Source: Streptomyces sp. NBC_01591
GTDB lineage: Bacteria; Actinomycetota; Actinomycetes; Streptomycetales; Streptomycetaceae
Reading direction: 5' to 3'
NCBI RefSeq assembly: GCF_035918155.1
Contig: NZ_CP109327.1
Span: 7,130,001 to 7,194,000 of the forward strand
Length of the DNA: 64,000 bases
The notes beneath the pieces are model-generated. The model was given only the letters and a program-made list of their open reading frames with translations, was not told where the DNA came from and ran no database searches. The translations under genes and the position numbers were made by a program. Of this stretch, positions 8,341-15,539 are shown in pieces (within the stretch, counting starts at the first letter, position 1; every line of letters starts with the position of its first letter).

Positions 8341-9552
8341 TCACGGCCGGGCCCGGTCGGTGACGCGGACGGTCTCCACCCACCTCGGGGGCTGCGGGGC
8401 GTCCGGGCCGATGAGCGCCGCGACGAGCCGGCACGAAGGGGCCTCGTCCGGCCAGGGCGTGTAGCCGTCGGTGAGTACGACGACGATGTTCGGGCGGTCC
8501 CGCGCCGTGAGGGCGGCGGCGATGCCCACCCGCATGTCGGTGCCGCCGCCCCCGCCCAGGGTGATCTGCTCGGCGGCCGTCACCCTGGACACGCTCTGCA
8601 CGTCGGCGTCGCAGGCCAGCACGGTGACGCGGTTGCCCCGGATGCCCACCTCACGCAGTACCCCGGTGACCTCCGCCAGCGCCGAGCCGAGTTCCTCGTC
8701 ACCCATCGACCCAGAGGTGTCGATGACGACGGCGACACGGGGCAGCGGCCCGCGCAGACTGGGCAGCACGACGCCCTGGAGCGCCGCGTTGCGGCGGGAG
8801 GGTCGGCGGTAGGTGTAGTCGATCGCTCCGGCGGCCCAGGCGGCGGCCTCCCGTACCGCGCCCGCGAGCGCCTGCCGCCAGTCGACCGTGGGCTCCAGGA
8901 TCTGGTCCGCCCAGCGCTTCCAGCCAGCCGGGAGGGTGCCCCGGCCGCGCCGATGGGCGCGCATGGCCTCCGCGGTGTGGCGTCGCAGAGCCTCGGCCTC
9001 CACCGGACCGAGACGGTTCGGCCCGTCCGGTCCGGTCAGCTCCCAGGGCACCGGTTGTCCATGGGCGCCGGACCCGCAGTCGTGCGGGGGCGGGCCCGGC
9101 GGCAGACCGGGGAGATACGCCTCGAAGAGCTGCCCGGTCGGCAGGCCGAAGAGGCGCGGCTCCATCCGTCCGGCCGGCAGGGGCAGGCCGTCGGCGATGA
9201 GGTCGTCGTTGATCTCGCAGTCCTGGGCGACATTGACGCGGTGCGGGTCGCGCTGGTCGGCGGCGGGCAGCCGTTCGGCGCGCCCGTGATGGTCGCGCAG
9301 CAGATGCGCCACCTCGTGCAGCCACACCGCCGCGAGTTCCGCCACCGGTGTCGCGTCGACGAAGGCGGGTGACACGTAGCAGCGCCAGTGCCGGTCCACG
9401 CCCATCGTCGGCACCCCGGTGCTCGCCACCACCGAGAGCGCGTACAGCGCCGAGGCCAGATAGGGCCGGTCGGTCGCCGCCCGGTAGCGGGCGGCGAGCA
9501 GCTTGGTCAGGTCCAACTGGGGCCGCTCCGGGGCGGTTTCCGGTTCCGGCAC
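8341..9552 (-). CDS. VWA-domain protein with DUF2201-type metallopeptidase-like region
   Basis: The last gene of a four-gene operon, 403 residues from the GTG at 9552, placed 14 bp after the ATPase stop. The N-terminal half carries HEVAH (residues 79-83), a zincin-type HExxH, and DCEINDD (about 111-117), as in the putative metallopeptidase domain often fused to VWA. The C-terminal half is a von Willebrand A fold with a complete MIDAS start, DTSGS at 278-282, a GGGTDM loop and VVLTDGYTPWP. Proteins of this kind usually partner a MoxR ATPase encoded next door, which remodels or loads them. An upstream ATG inside the ATPase gene is also in frame but would give a low-complexity N-terminus unlike the family. 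Confidence 0.85.
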   Translation of the reverse strand: MPEPETAPERPQLDLTKLLAARYRAATDRPYLASALYALSVVASTGVPTMGVDRHWRCYVSPAFVDATPVAELAAVWLHEVAHLLRDHHGRAERLPAADQRDPHRVNVAQDCEINDDLIADGLPLPAGRMEPRLFGLPTGQLFEAYLPGLPPGPPPHDCGSGAHGQPVPWELTGPDGPNRLGPVEAEALRRHTAEAMRAHRRGRGTLPAGWKRWADQILEPTVDWRQALAGAVREAAAWAAGAIDYTYRRPSRRNAALQGVVLPSLRGPLPRVAVVIDTSGSMGDEELGSALAEVTGVLREVGIRGNRVTVLACDADVQSVSRVTAAEQITLGGGGGTDMRVGIAAALTARDRPNIVVVLTDGYTPWPDEAPSCRLVAALIGPDAPQPPRWVETVRVTDRARP

Positions 9553-9565
9553 CGGTGTGCCCGCC

Positions 9566-10804
9566 TCAGCCGCTCTGCGGGAGGGCGCCGGACAGTTGCA
9601 GCAGTTCCACGAAGGCGTCGATGCCTTCCGGCACCGGCCAGTCGGTGTCCCGCATCGTCGCCAGATCCACCGCCGCCCTGGCCGCCACATCGGGCACACC
9701 CGCGTCGACGGCCTTCGCCAGCACCGTCCAGCCCGCTTCCCAGCGGCGCCTGGTGAGGTCGCCCTGGACGGCCGCGACGACCGCGATGAGGAAGGCCAGT
9801 TGACGGTCGCCGCGCTCGGGCAGGGCGAACGCGTCGGGGTCCGCCAGTACGCGGTCGGGGTCGGGCAGATCGAGGTTCTCCAGGTAGGACAGCAACTCGA
9901 TGCCCGCGCCGTCCCCGACAGCCCCGGTCAGCGCGGCGGCCACCGCCTCCCGCCCGGTGCCCGTCGCGTACCCGGTGGCGAGCAGCCGCAGCGCCATGTC
10001 CCAGGTCCGCGGGGACGGCCAGGCCCGGCCCCGGCTCTCCGCGTCGGCCGGAATGTGATGGACGAGGCCCGGTCGTGCGGTCAGGAAGCCGGAGATCGCG
10101 CCACGGGCCCGCGCCGCCGCCCCCGGAACCCTGGCGGCGTCGACGACCGGCACGGCCACCTCGGGCCACGTACCGGCCATGCCCCGCGCGACGGTGCGCG
10201 GATCGTGCGTCCACTGGAGGTGCACGAAACGGTTGGCGAGCGGTGGGCTGAGGTGCCAGCCGTCCGCCGCGCTCGACGGTGGGTTCGCCGCCGCCACGAT
10301 GCGTACGGACTCCGGCAACGTCAGGCTGCCCACCCGGCGTTCGAGCACCACGCGCAGCAGTGCCGCCTGCACGGCCGGGGGAGCGGAGGACAACTCGTCG
10401 AAGAACAACAGCCCCTGGCCCGTGCGTGCCAGCCGGACCGCCCAGTCCGGCGGGGCCATCGGCACCCCGGTCACGGCCGGGTCGTCACCGACGACCGGCA
10501 GCCCGGCGAAGTCGGACGGTTCGTGCACGCTGGCGATGACCGTCTCCAGACCGAGGCCCAGTCCGGCGGCGAGCTGCTCCATGCCGGCCGACTTGCCGAT
10601 GCCCGGCTCGCCCCAGAGCAGCACCGGCTGATTGGCCGTCACCGCCAGTGCCAGCGCCTCCAGTTGAGGATTGGCGGCGGCTTCGGTCCGTGAGGTCCGC
10701 AGTCTGCGGTTCAGCTCGTCGGCGGCGTCCAGCGGTCCCGGTACGTCGGCCGGGCGCGGTGGTACGGGGGGCTGTCCCGGTCTGCCGGGGGCGATGGTGC
10801 TCAC
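9566..10804 (-). CDS. MoxR-type AAA+ ATPase
   Basis: 412 residues from a GTG whose first four bases overlap the stop of the ankyrin gene (GTGA), implying translational coupling. Walker A is GEPGIGKS (65-72); Walker B is GLLFFDE with Asp136-Glu137; a sensor-1-like AAANPP follows. The arrangement is that of MoxR chaperone-like ATPases, which act with VWA-domain substrates or partners. A Pro-rich N-terminus of ~25 residues precedes the AAA domain, and the C-terminal ~150 residues are helical. The next gene is the VWA/metallopeptidase, the expected partner. The role in this operon with ankyrin and LRR proteins is not established. Confidence 0.9.
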   Translation of the reverse strand: MSTIAPGRPGQPPVPPRPADVPGPLDAADELNRRLRTSRTEAAANPQLEALALAVTANQPVLLWGEPGIGKSAGMEQLAAGLGLGLETVIASVHEPSDFAGLPVVGDDPAVTGVPMAPPDWAVRLARTGQGLLFFDELSSAPPAVQAALLRVVLERRVGSLTLPESVRIVAAANPPSSAADGWHLSPPLANRFVHLQWTHDPRTVARGMAGTWPEVAVPVVDAARVPGAAARARGAISGFLTARPGLVHHIPADAESRGRAWPSPRTWDMALRLLATGYATGTGREAVAAALTGAVGDGAGIELLSYLENLDLPDPDRVLADPDAFALPERGDRQLAFLIAVVAAVQGDLTRRRWEAGWTVLAKAVDAGVPDVAARAAVDLATMRDTDWPVPEGIDAFVELLQLSGALPQSG

Positions 10805-12567
10805 CCGTCCTCATCCTCTTCGTCTTCGTCGTCCTTCTCTTCTTCCCACTCGTCCCACCAGTCGGCCCCGAGGCCCGGATGCTCCTTCTCCACCCGTTCC
10901 CTGAGGAAGCCCAGGTCCGTCCGCCGGTACTTGCGGATCAGCTGGTCCAGCGAGAGTTCCATCTGGTCGACGACGTCGATCCGTGCCCCGGCCTCGACCA
11001 GCGCCGTCACGAGTTCCGCCGAACCGCCGTCGCCGACCGCCACGCAGAGCGGGGTGCGGTCCCGGTGGTCAAGGGCCTCCAGATCGAGACCCGCCGCCAG
11101 GAGCCGCGGCAGCAGGGGCTCGTGGTCGAGGAGGTGCAGGACGTGGAGCAGGCTTCGCCGTCCACCGTCCCGCACGCGCGGGTCCACCCCCGCGTCCAGG
11201 AGCTCCAGGACCCCCGGGGTGTCTCCGTGCTGGGCGCGCAGAAAGAGATCCCGGCATTGCGCCCGCAGGGCCTTGGGCAGCCGACCGTTGCCGGAGGTGC
11301 AGGAGTGCTCCACGGCGAAGCAGCCGGTGACCGCGCCGCCGAAGGCCCGCAGCGCGTTCTCGCGCTGTCGCTCCTGCGGGCTGTGCGGGGAGTCGAGCTT
11401 CCCGTCGCGGAAGGCGACCTCGTGCCACTCGCCGCGGCACCTGACCCGTACCGGCGCGGGCGGCGTCGGTCCTGGCGGCCCCACCGCCGTGTCGAGGCCG
11501 GGGAACAGGGCCCCGGCGACCAGCGGATGCAACTGTCCGGGAGTCACATCACCGGTCCGCAGCAGGTCGAGGTCCGGCAGCCGCTGCCGGAGCGACCGGG
11601 GAAGGAGGGGAGCGCCCTCGGCGGCCTCCCGCTCGACGAGTCCGATCCGCAGCCTGCTGTCGCTGCCGCTGCCCGTGAACTCCAGCAGGACGCAGGCCAC
11701 CCAGTCTTCGCCGATCTGAAGGCGCGACGCACCGTACAGCTCCGCGAACCGCCCGGCCTCCGACTCCAGCCGGGGAACATCGAGCGCCAGCCGGGCCAGG
11801 ATCGTCGCCGGCGTCGCCCGGTACCACGACGGCGTTTTCGGCGAGTTCGCATCGACGTCGATGCCGACCGCCGCCAGGGACTCCGCCACCTGACCCCGCT
11901 GGTACAGCAGGGTCACCCACTCGGCACGGGCCACCGGGTCACCGGCGCCCGGGTCCGCGTCCGGCAGTTCGTCCGCCCCGCGTGGTGTGCCGTCGGCGTG
12001 GAGGAACGGCAACCGGTCGGCGCCGCCGACGCGTGCGCGCAGTTCGTCGGTACGGCGCGCGTCCCACAGATGCCGGCAGGCCCGCCAGTCCGTGACGCCC
12101 AGGTGGAAGGTACTGGATGCCGCGTCGCGTCGCACCGCCCCGAACCGGAGCGAGATCCGCTGCGGTCCGTCGACCATCGCAGGCGTGCGCAGATACAGAT
12201 ACGGAGCCGTCGCCCCGGGCATGTCCGCCGTGACGCCGTAACCCGCCAGGACCACGGTCAGGTCGGTGGCGAGCGTCGAGCGCCCGCCCAGTACCCGCGG
12301 CAGGTGCCAGCGCACCAGGTCCGGCACCAGATGGAGGAGATCGGCGCGGAGCGCCCCGGCCACGTCCGGACCGTACCGCGCGGAGACCTGTGACAGGTCG
12401 AATGTCACATCGAACCGGGCCGCCGTGCAGGCCCCCTGCCAGTCCCCGGCCGCACGCCGTTCGGCAGACGCCTCGATCATCCACCGCGGCACCGCGTACC
12501 GGTGGACCTGTCGTCGGCTCGCCCTTTCCTCCGGATCGAGGAAAGCCGCCACCGCGTCCTGGCTCAC
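10801..12567 (-). CDS. Ankyrin-repeat protein with large unknown N-terminal region
   Basis: 588 residues from a GTG overlapping the stop of the LRR gene by GTGA. About the first 430 residues have no motif I recognise and contain no membrane segment or signal peptide. Residues ~440-555 hold ankyrin-like helix pairs (GDTPGVLELLDAGVDPRV, RSLLHVLHLLDHEPLL, DRTPLCVAVGDGGSAELV, VEAGARIDVVD). The C-terminus ends in an acidic tail of about 18 residues made mostly of Glu and Asp. Such a tail may bind basic partners or RNA-binding proteins. The coupling to the LRR and MoxR genes suggests that these products are made in fixed ratio and act together. Function unknown. Confidence 0.8.
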   Translation of the reverse strand: MSQDAVAAFLDPEERASRRQVHRYAVPRWMIEASAERRAAGDWQGACTAARFDVTFDLSQVSARYGPDVAGALRADLLHLVPDLVRWHLPRVLGGRSTLATDLTVVLAGYGVTADMPGATAPYLYLRTPAMVDGPQRISLRFGAVRRDAASSTFHLGVTDWRACRHLWDARRTDELRARVGGADRLPFLHADGTPRGADELPDADPGAGDPVARAEWVTLLYQRGQVAESLAAVGIDVDANSPKTPSWYRATPATILARLALDVPRLESEAGRFAELYGASRLQIGEDWVACVLLEFTGSGSDSRLRIGLVEREAAEGAPLLPRSLRQRLPDLDLLRTGDVTPGQLHPLVAGALFPGLDTAVGPPGPTPPAPVRVRCRGEWHEVAFRDGKLDSPHSPQERQRENALRAFGGAVTGCFAVEHSCTSGNGRLPKALRAQCRDLFLRAQHGDTPGVLELLDAGVDPRVRDGGRRSLLHVLHLLDHEPLLPRLLAAGLDLEALDHRDRTPLCVAVGDGGSAELVTALVEAGARIDVVDQMELSLDQLIRKYRRTDLGFLRERVEKEHPGLGADWWDEWEEEKDDEDEEDEDG

Positions 12568-13784
12568 CGGTAGACGCTCCTGACCGCACGAAGGTCCGGG
12601 TGCGCACCGCGGTCCGGGCGCAGCCGCGCGGCGAAGGACCGCTTCACCTTGCGGGGGAGGCCAGGGCCCAACCCCACGTACTCCAGACGGGAGTCGGCGT
12701 CGACGGCGGCCAGCAGGGTCTTCGCACCACGCCCGGTGAGACCGGTGTGGCGCAGTTCCAGCCGCTGCAGGGGGCTGCCGCGCAGCGCACCGGCCAGCGC
12801 GTCGGCTCCGATGTCACCGGTGACATTGGACAGGGCCCCGAGGCTGCGTTCGGAGGGCGGCCGACCCAGATCCAGTCCTTCGATCCCGTCGAGCGCGTCG
12901 GCCAGGGCGCGCGCCCCGGCGGGCCCGATCCCGTTGCCGCCGAGGCCGAGCCGGATCGGACGGGCGGGGTCGGCGGCGGCCGCGAGCACGGCGGCCCCCG
13001 CGTCCCCGAGGCGGTTGGCCGGAAGGTACAGCTCCCGCACCCCCGCGTCCCGGATCAGTGCGGCCAGGAGCGGGGCGGCCTCGGCGCCGAGGCCATTGCC
13101 CCCGAGGAACAGCCGCTCGACGGGCCGGGGCCGCTGACTCAGTACGGCCAGCAGCGCCGCGAGGCCGTCTGTGGTGAGCCCGCTGTTCACCAGGTCGAGG
13201 GTGCGCAGCACGGTGTTGCGGCGAAGCATCGGGACGAGTGCCCGGACACCGGCGTCACCCACGGGATTGCGTTTCAGCCACAGCGCCGTGACGGTGTCGT
13301 CCTCGCTCAGTGCTCCGGCGAGCGCCATGACTCCGTCGGCTCCGATGCGATTGCAGCCGAGATAGACCGTCCGCAGCCCGTGGCCGCCCCGGCCCAGCGC
13401 GTCGGCGACGGCCCGCGCCCCTTCGTCCCCCAGCGAGTTGGTGCCGAGCAGCACATGCGTGGCGTGCGGGGAGTGAGCGACGGCGGGCATCACCCGGACC
13501 GCACCTGCGGCTCCCAGCCCCTGCTTGCAGAGGTCGACCCGTCCGTCCGCGCGCAGCGCGCCGAGCGCAAAGGCCTCGTCGGCCTCGACGGGGTGCTCTG
13601 CTGCCAGCCGCTCCAGCAGCGGATCCAGCAGAGCCGTGTCGGCGAGCGGAATGTCCGGGTGCTCGATCGCGGGACAGCGCACGGGCATCGGCTGCAACAT
13701 CACTACTCCCCAGGTCCCCCCGCCGGCACCCGGCCAGGAGAGGGCGACCGCGTCCTCCGCCAGCTCGGGACGAACCGACGCCAT
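12564..13784 (-). CDS. Leucine-rich-repeat protein (ribonuclease-inhibitor-like)
   Basis: The first protein gene of the four-gene operon. The ATG at 13784 is chosen because GGAAGAG precedes it; a GTG at 13799 is in frame. About 406 residues. From residue ~100 to ~390 there are repeats of the RNase-inhibitor/NLRC type: GTNSLGDEGARAVADAL, CNRIGADGVMALAGAL, KRNPVGDAGVRALVPML, GGNGLGAEAAPLLAAL, PANRLGDAGAAVL, GGNGIGPAGARALADAL. This gives a curved alpha/beta horseshoe used for protein recognition. There is no signal peptide, so it is cytoplasmic. The start codon lies 22 bp downstream of the CCA end of a tRNA-like gene in the same orientation. Its ligand is unknown. Confidence 0.85.
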   Translation of the reverse strand: MASVRPELAEDAVALSWPGAGGGTWGVVMLQPMPVRCPAIEHPDIPLADTALLDPLLERLAAEHPVEADEAFALGALRADGRVDLCKQGLGAAGAVRVMPAVAHSPHATHVLLGTNSLGDEGARAVADALGRGGHGLRTVYLGCNRIGADGVMALAGALSEDDTVTALWLKRNPVGDAGVRALVPMLRRNTVLRTLDLVNSGLTTDGLAALLAVLSQRPRPVERLFLGGNGLGAEAAPLLAALIRDAGVRELYLPANRLGDAGAAVLAAAADPARPIRLGLGGNGIGPAGARALADALDGIEGLDLGRPPSERSLGALSNVTGDIGADALAGALRGSPLQRLELRHTGLTGRGAKTLLAAVDADSRLEYVGLGPGLPRKVKRSFAARLRPDRGAHPDLRAVRSVYR

Positions 13785-13806
13785 CGACTTCTCTTCCACG
13801 AAAAGG

Positions 13807-13882
13807 TGGCAAGACCGGTCGGATTCGAACCGACGTCCTCCAGCTTGCTGCTAGGGCGCGACGACCTCTGCGCTACAGCCTT
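13807..13882 (-). tRNA. tRNA-like gene with aberrant anticodon arm
   Basis: A 76-nt tRNA shape including an encoded CCA: acceptor AAGGCTG/CGGTCTT (7 bp with two G.U), T8-A9, D arm GCGC/GCGC, T arm GTCGG-TTCGAAT-CCGAC, discriminator G. The anticodon arm does not fit. A 7-nt loop CAGCAAG would place GCA (Cys) at 34-36, but position 33 would be A instead of the near-universal U and the top pair of the stem would be C.A. A perfect 5-bp stem CTAGC/GCTGG leaves only a 5-nt loop. The acceptor helix extends by five more pairs (GTGGC/GCCAC), giving 12 bp, followed by a TTTT tract. It may be a degenerate tRNA or a tRNA-mimicking non-coding RNA. Confidence 0.6.
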
Positions 13883-13943
13883 GCCACGCGTGATCCTAGC
13901 CGCAGCGGCTCCAAAATCGCGCACCAGTGCCTCCGCTGAAGAA

Positions 13944-13985
13944 TGGTCTGAACCTCTTGACGAAGTTGGTCCAGACCATTTAGTT
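13944..13985 (+). promoter_or_regulatory. Chitinase-type promoter with direct repeats / DasR site
   Basis: TGGTCTGAACCT (13944-13955) and TGGTCCAGACCA (13967-13978) match the 12-bp repeats known from Streptomyces chitinase promoters; the second is also a partial dre. A -35 TTGACG (13957-13962) and a -10 TTAGTT (13980-13985) are 17 bp apart, so the second repeat fills the spacer. It drives the chitinase remnant. Confidence 0.75.
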
Positions 13986-14064
13986 CCCCCGTGCTCCGTG
14001 GCACCAAGGAATCCCGCTCCCCCTCAGGACCGCCTCACCGGTCCCTGCCTCAAGGGAGAACCCC

Positions 14065-14714
14065 ATGTTCGAGCACATGACACTCAGACGGAGAACGGCG
14101 ACCGCCCTCGTCGCCGTTCTCGGACTGCTCCTCGCGCTGCTTTCCCTGCAGGTCGCACCCGCGCACGCGGCGGGCAAGCTGACGGCCACCTTCAACTCGG
14201 CCGACAACGGCTCGTGGTGGAAGGGGACTTGCGTCCTGCACACGCGGTGCTGGGGCCGCCCGCAGCGGACGACCAGGACCCCTACGACTTCCACTTCAGT
14301 GCCGATGCCGCCATCAAGGCCTACACGGACGCGGGCGTCGAGCCCCGCAAGCTGACGCTGGGCATCCCGTTCTACGGCCGGGGCTGGCAGAACGTCGCCG
14401 ATGGTGGAGCCGCCGGTGAATGTCAGTCGGCGGGTGGCGCCGCCCCCGGCCAGTTCGCGCAGGAGGCAGGGACCCGCGGCTACTCCAACCTCATTGGCGC
14501 GTACCCGACGATGACGGTCCATCACGACGAACAGTCGGTGTCGACGTACGGCTGCACCGGCAGTCAGTGGTGGTTCTTCGACGACACCTGGTCCATCGGC
14601 AAGAAGACCGACTACGTGAAGTCCAAGGGGCTGCTGGGGGTGATGATCTGGGAGATGTCGGGTGACACGTCACAGGGCACGTTGATGAACGCACTGGACA
14701 CCGGCCTGAAGTAG
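14065..14714 (+). pseudogene. Chitinase (GH18) remnant with internal deletion and frame change
   Basis: The 5' part encodes a signal peptide (about residues 1-33, ending VAPAHA) and the first ~20 residues of a carbohydrate-binding region (GKLTATFNSADNGSWWKG). Near 14225-14275 the sequence jumps, in another frame, to the C-terminal part of a GH18 barrel: DFHFSADAAIKAY, KLTLGIPFYGRGW, STYG, WWFFDDTWSIGKKTDYVK and GVMIWEMSGDT to the stop at 14714. The bulk of the binding module, any linker and the N-terminal half of the barrel with the DxxDxDxE catalytic motif are missing, so no active chitinase can be made. An intact gene of this type would be two to three times longer. The promoter is still in good shape. 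Confidence 0.9.
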
Positions 14715-14736
14715 CGGGCCCGGGGCCGACCGGCCG

Positions 14737-14771
14737 CCGGTTCGCGGAGACCCGACGGTTCCGCGAACCGG
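14737..14771. terminator. Bidirectional terminator between chitinase remnant and TetR gene
   Basis: A perfect 12-bp inverted repeat (CCGGTTCGCGGA at 14737-14748, complement at 14760-14771) with an 11-nt loop, placed between convergent genes. Confidence 0.75.
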
Positions 14772-14788
14772 TCGTACGGCACCCGGGG

Positions 14789-15418
14789 TCAGGTGCCCTT
14801 CAGTGCGCCCTCCGCCGAGGTCAGGCAGCGCTCCGCCAATGCCGCGGGCCCCTGTGGCCCCGTGGCCGGGGCATCGCCGGCCGCCCAGGTCTCCACCGCG
14901 GCCCGCACCGCCGCGCCCGCGACCCCGGCCGTCAGCCGGATGTCCAGCGAATCCGTTCCGTCCGGGAGCCCGGCACGCGCCGAGAGCACCCTTGTCAGGG
15001 TGACGTCCGCGTCGTGGCACGCGTCGTTCCACACCGACTGGAGTGCCGGGCTGTCCGCCGCCATCCTCAGCAGCGACCGCACCCACTCCAGGGACTCCGA
15101 GGCCGCCGTGTCACCGGGGTCCGGAGTCAGCGCGCGCGCTGCCGCGTGCCGCAGCGCATCCGGCACCGACAGGTCGGCCGGGGCGCCCCGCACCGCCTCC
15201 ACCCACTGCCGGGCCCCGGCAGCGAGCAGCGGGGTGATCGCCTCCTCCTTGGTCGCGAAGTAGCGGTAGAAGGTGCGCGGGGCGACGCCCGCGGCGCGCG
15301 CGATGTCCTCGGCGCGCGTGGTCCGCAGGCCGTGCTCCACGAAGAGCGCCGCCGCCGTACGGGCGATATCCAGCCGGGTCGCGGCCTTGCGCCGCTCCGT
15401 CAACGAGCCACCTTGCAT
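14789..15418 (-). CDS. TetR/AcrR-family transcriptional regulator
   Basis: 209 residues. The N-terminal helix-turn-helix is typical: TRLDIARTAAALFVEHGLRTTRAEDIARAAGVAPRTFYRYFATKEE in residues ~12-57 (shown here as the TetR landmark FYRYFATKEE). The C-terminal half is an all-helical ligand and dimer domain. The start at ATG 15418 is preferred to an ATG 27 bp upstream, because TAACCT lies 7 nt before it as a leaderless -10 box and no ribosome site is seen. It is divergent from a sugar-binding lipoprotein; a 17-bp near-palindrome in the shared promoter is its likely operator. The effector is unknown. Confidence 0.85.
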   Translation of the reverse strand: MQGGSLTERRKAATRLDIARTAAALFVEHGLRTTRAEDIARAAGVAPRTFYRYFATKEEAITPLLAAGARQWVEAVRGAPADLSVPDALRHAAARALTPDPGDTAASESLEWVRSLLRMAADSPALQSVWNDACHDADVTLTRVLSARAGLPDGTDSLDIRLTAGVAGAAVRAAVETWAAGDAPATGPQGPAALAERCLTSAEGALKGT

Positions 15419-15484
15419 GCGGATCAGGTTATGCCCTGAAGGCACTTCGCCCGGTGGGCAGAAGAGCGGGCAGAAGATGCCTGT

Positions 15485-15501
15485 ATGGCAGAATCTGTCA
15501 T
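15485..15501. promoter_or_regulatory. Near-palindromic operator between TetR and binding-protein genes
   Basis: ATGGCAGA and TCTGTCAT are 8-bp arms (7 of 8 matched) around one central A, in the divergent promoter region. Size and location suit a TetR-family dimer. Confidence 0.55.
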
Positions 15502-15539
15502 AAGTGCATGTGCTGGACTAGCAAGAGGTGGCAAGAGCG

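Noticed and set aside
8953..10693. Plus-strand open frames opposite the VWA and MoxR genes
   Set aside because: They lack any family similarity and mirror the codon pattern of the minus-strand genes, whose motifs are clear.
13807..13882. The tRNA-like gene as a UAG suppressor that would read through the TAG in the amidohydrolase
   Set aside because: CTA occurs in the sequence but in the 5' side of the anticodon stem, not in any plausible anticodon position, and the preceding base is not U. There is no other sign of UAG recoding in the window.
13784..14065. An integrative element inserted at the tRNA-like gene
   Set aside because: No integrase, excisionase or duplicated 3' tRNA end was found on either side, and composition does not change across the region.
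12390..14714. A long plus-strand reading frame running through the LRR gene, the tRNA-like gene and the chitinase remnant
   Set aside because: It is antisense to the LRR gene and its middle is the translated tRNA region. Only the final ~145 codons have protein similarity (GH18), and they belong to the chitinase remnant.
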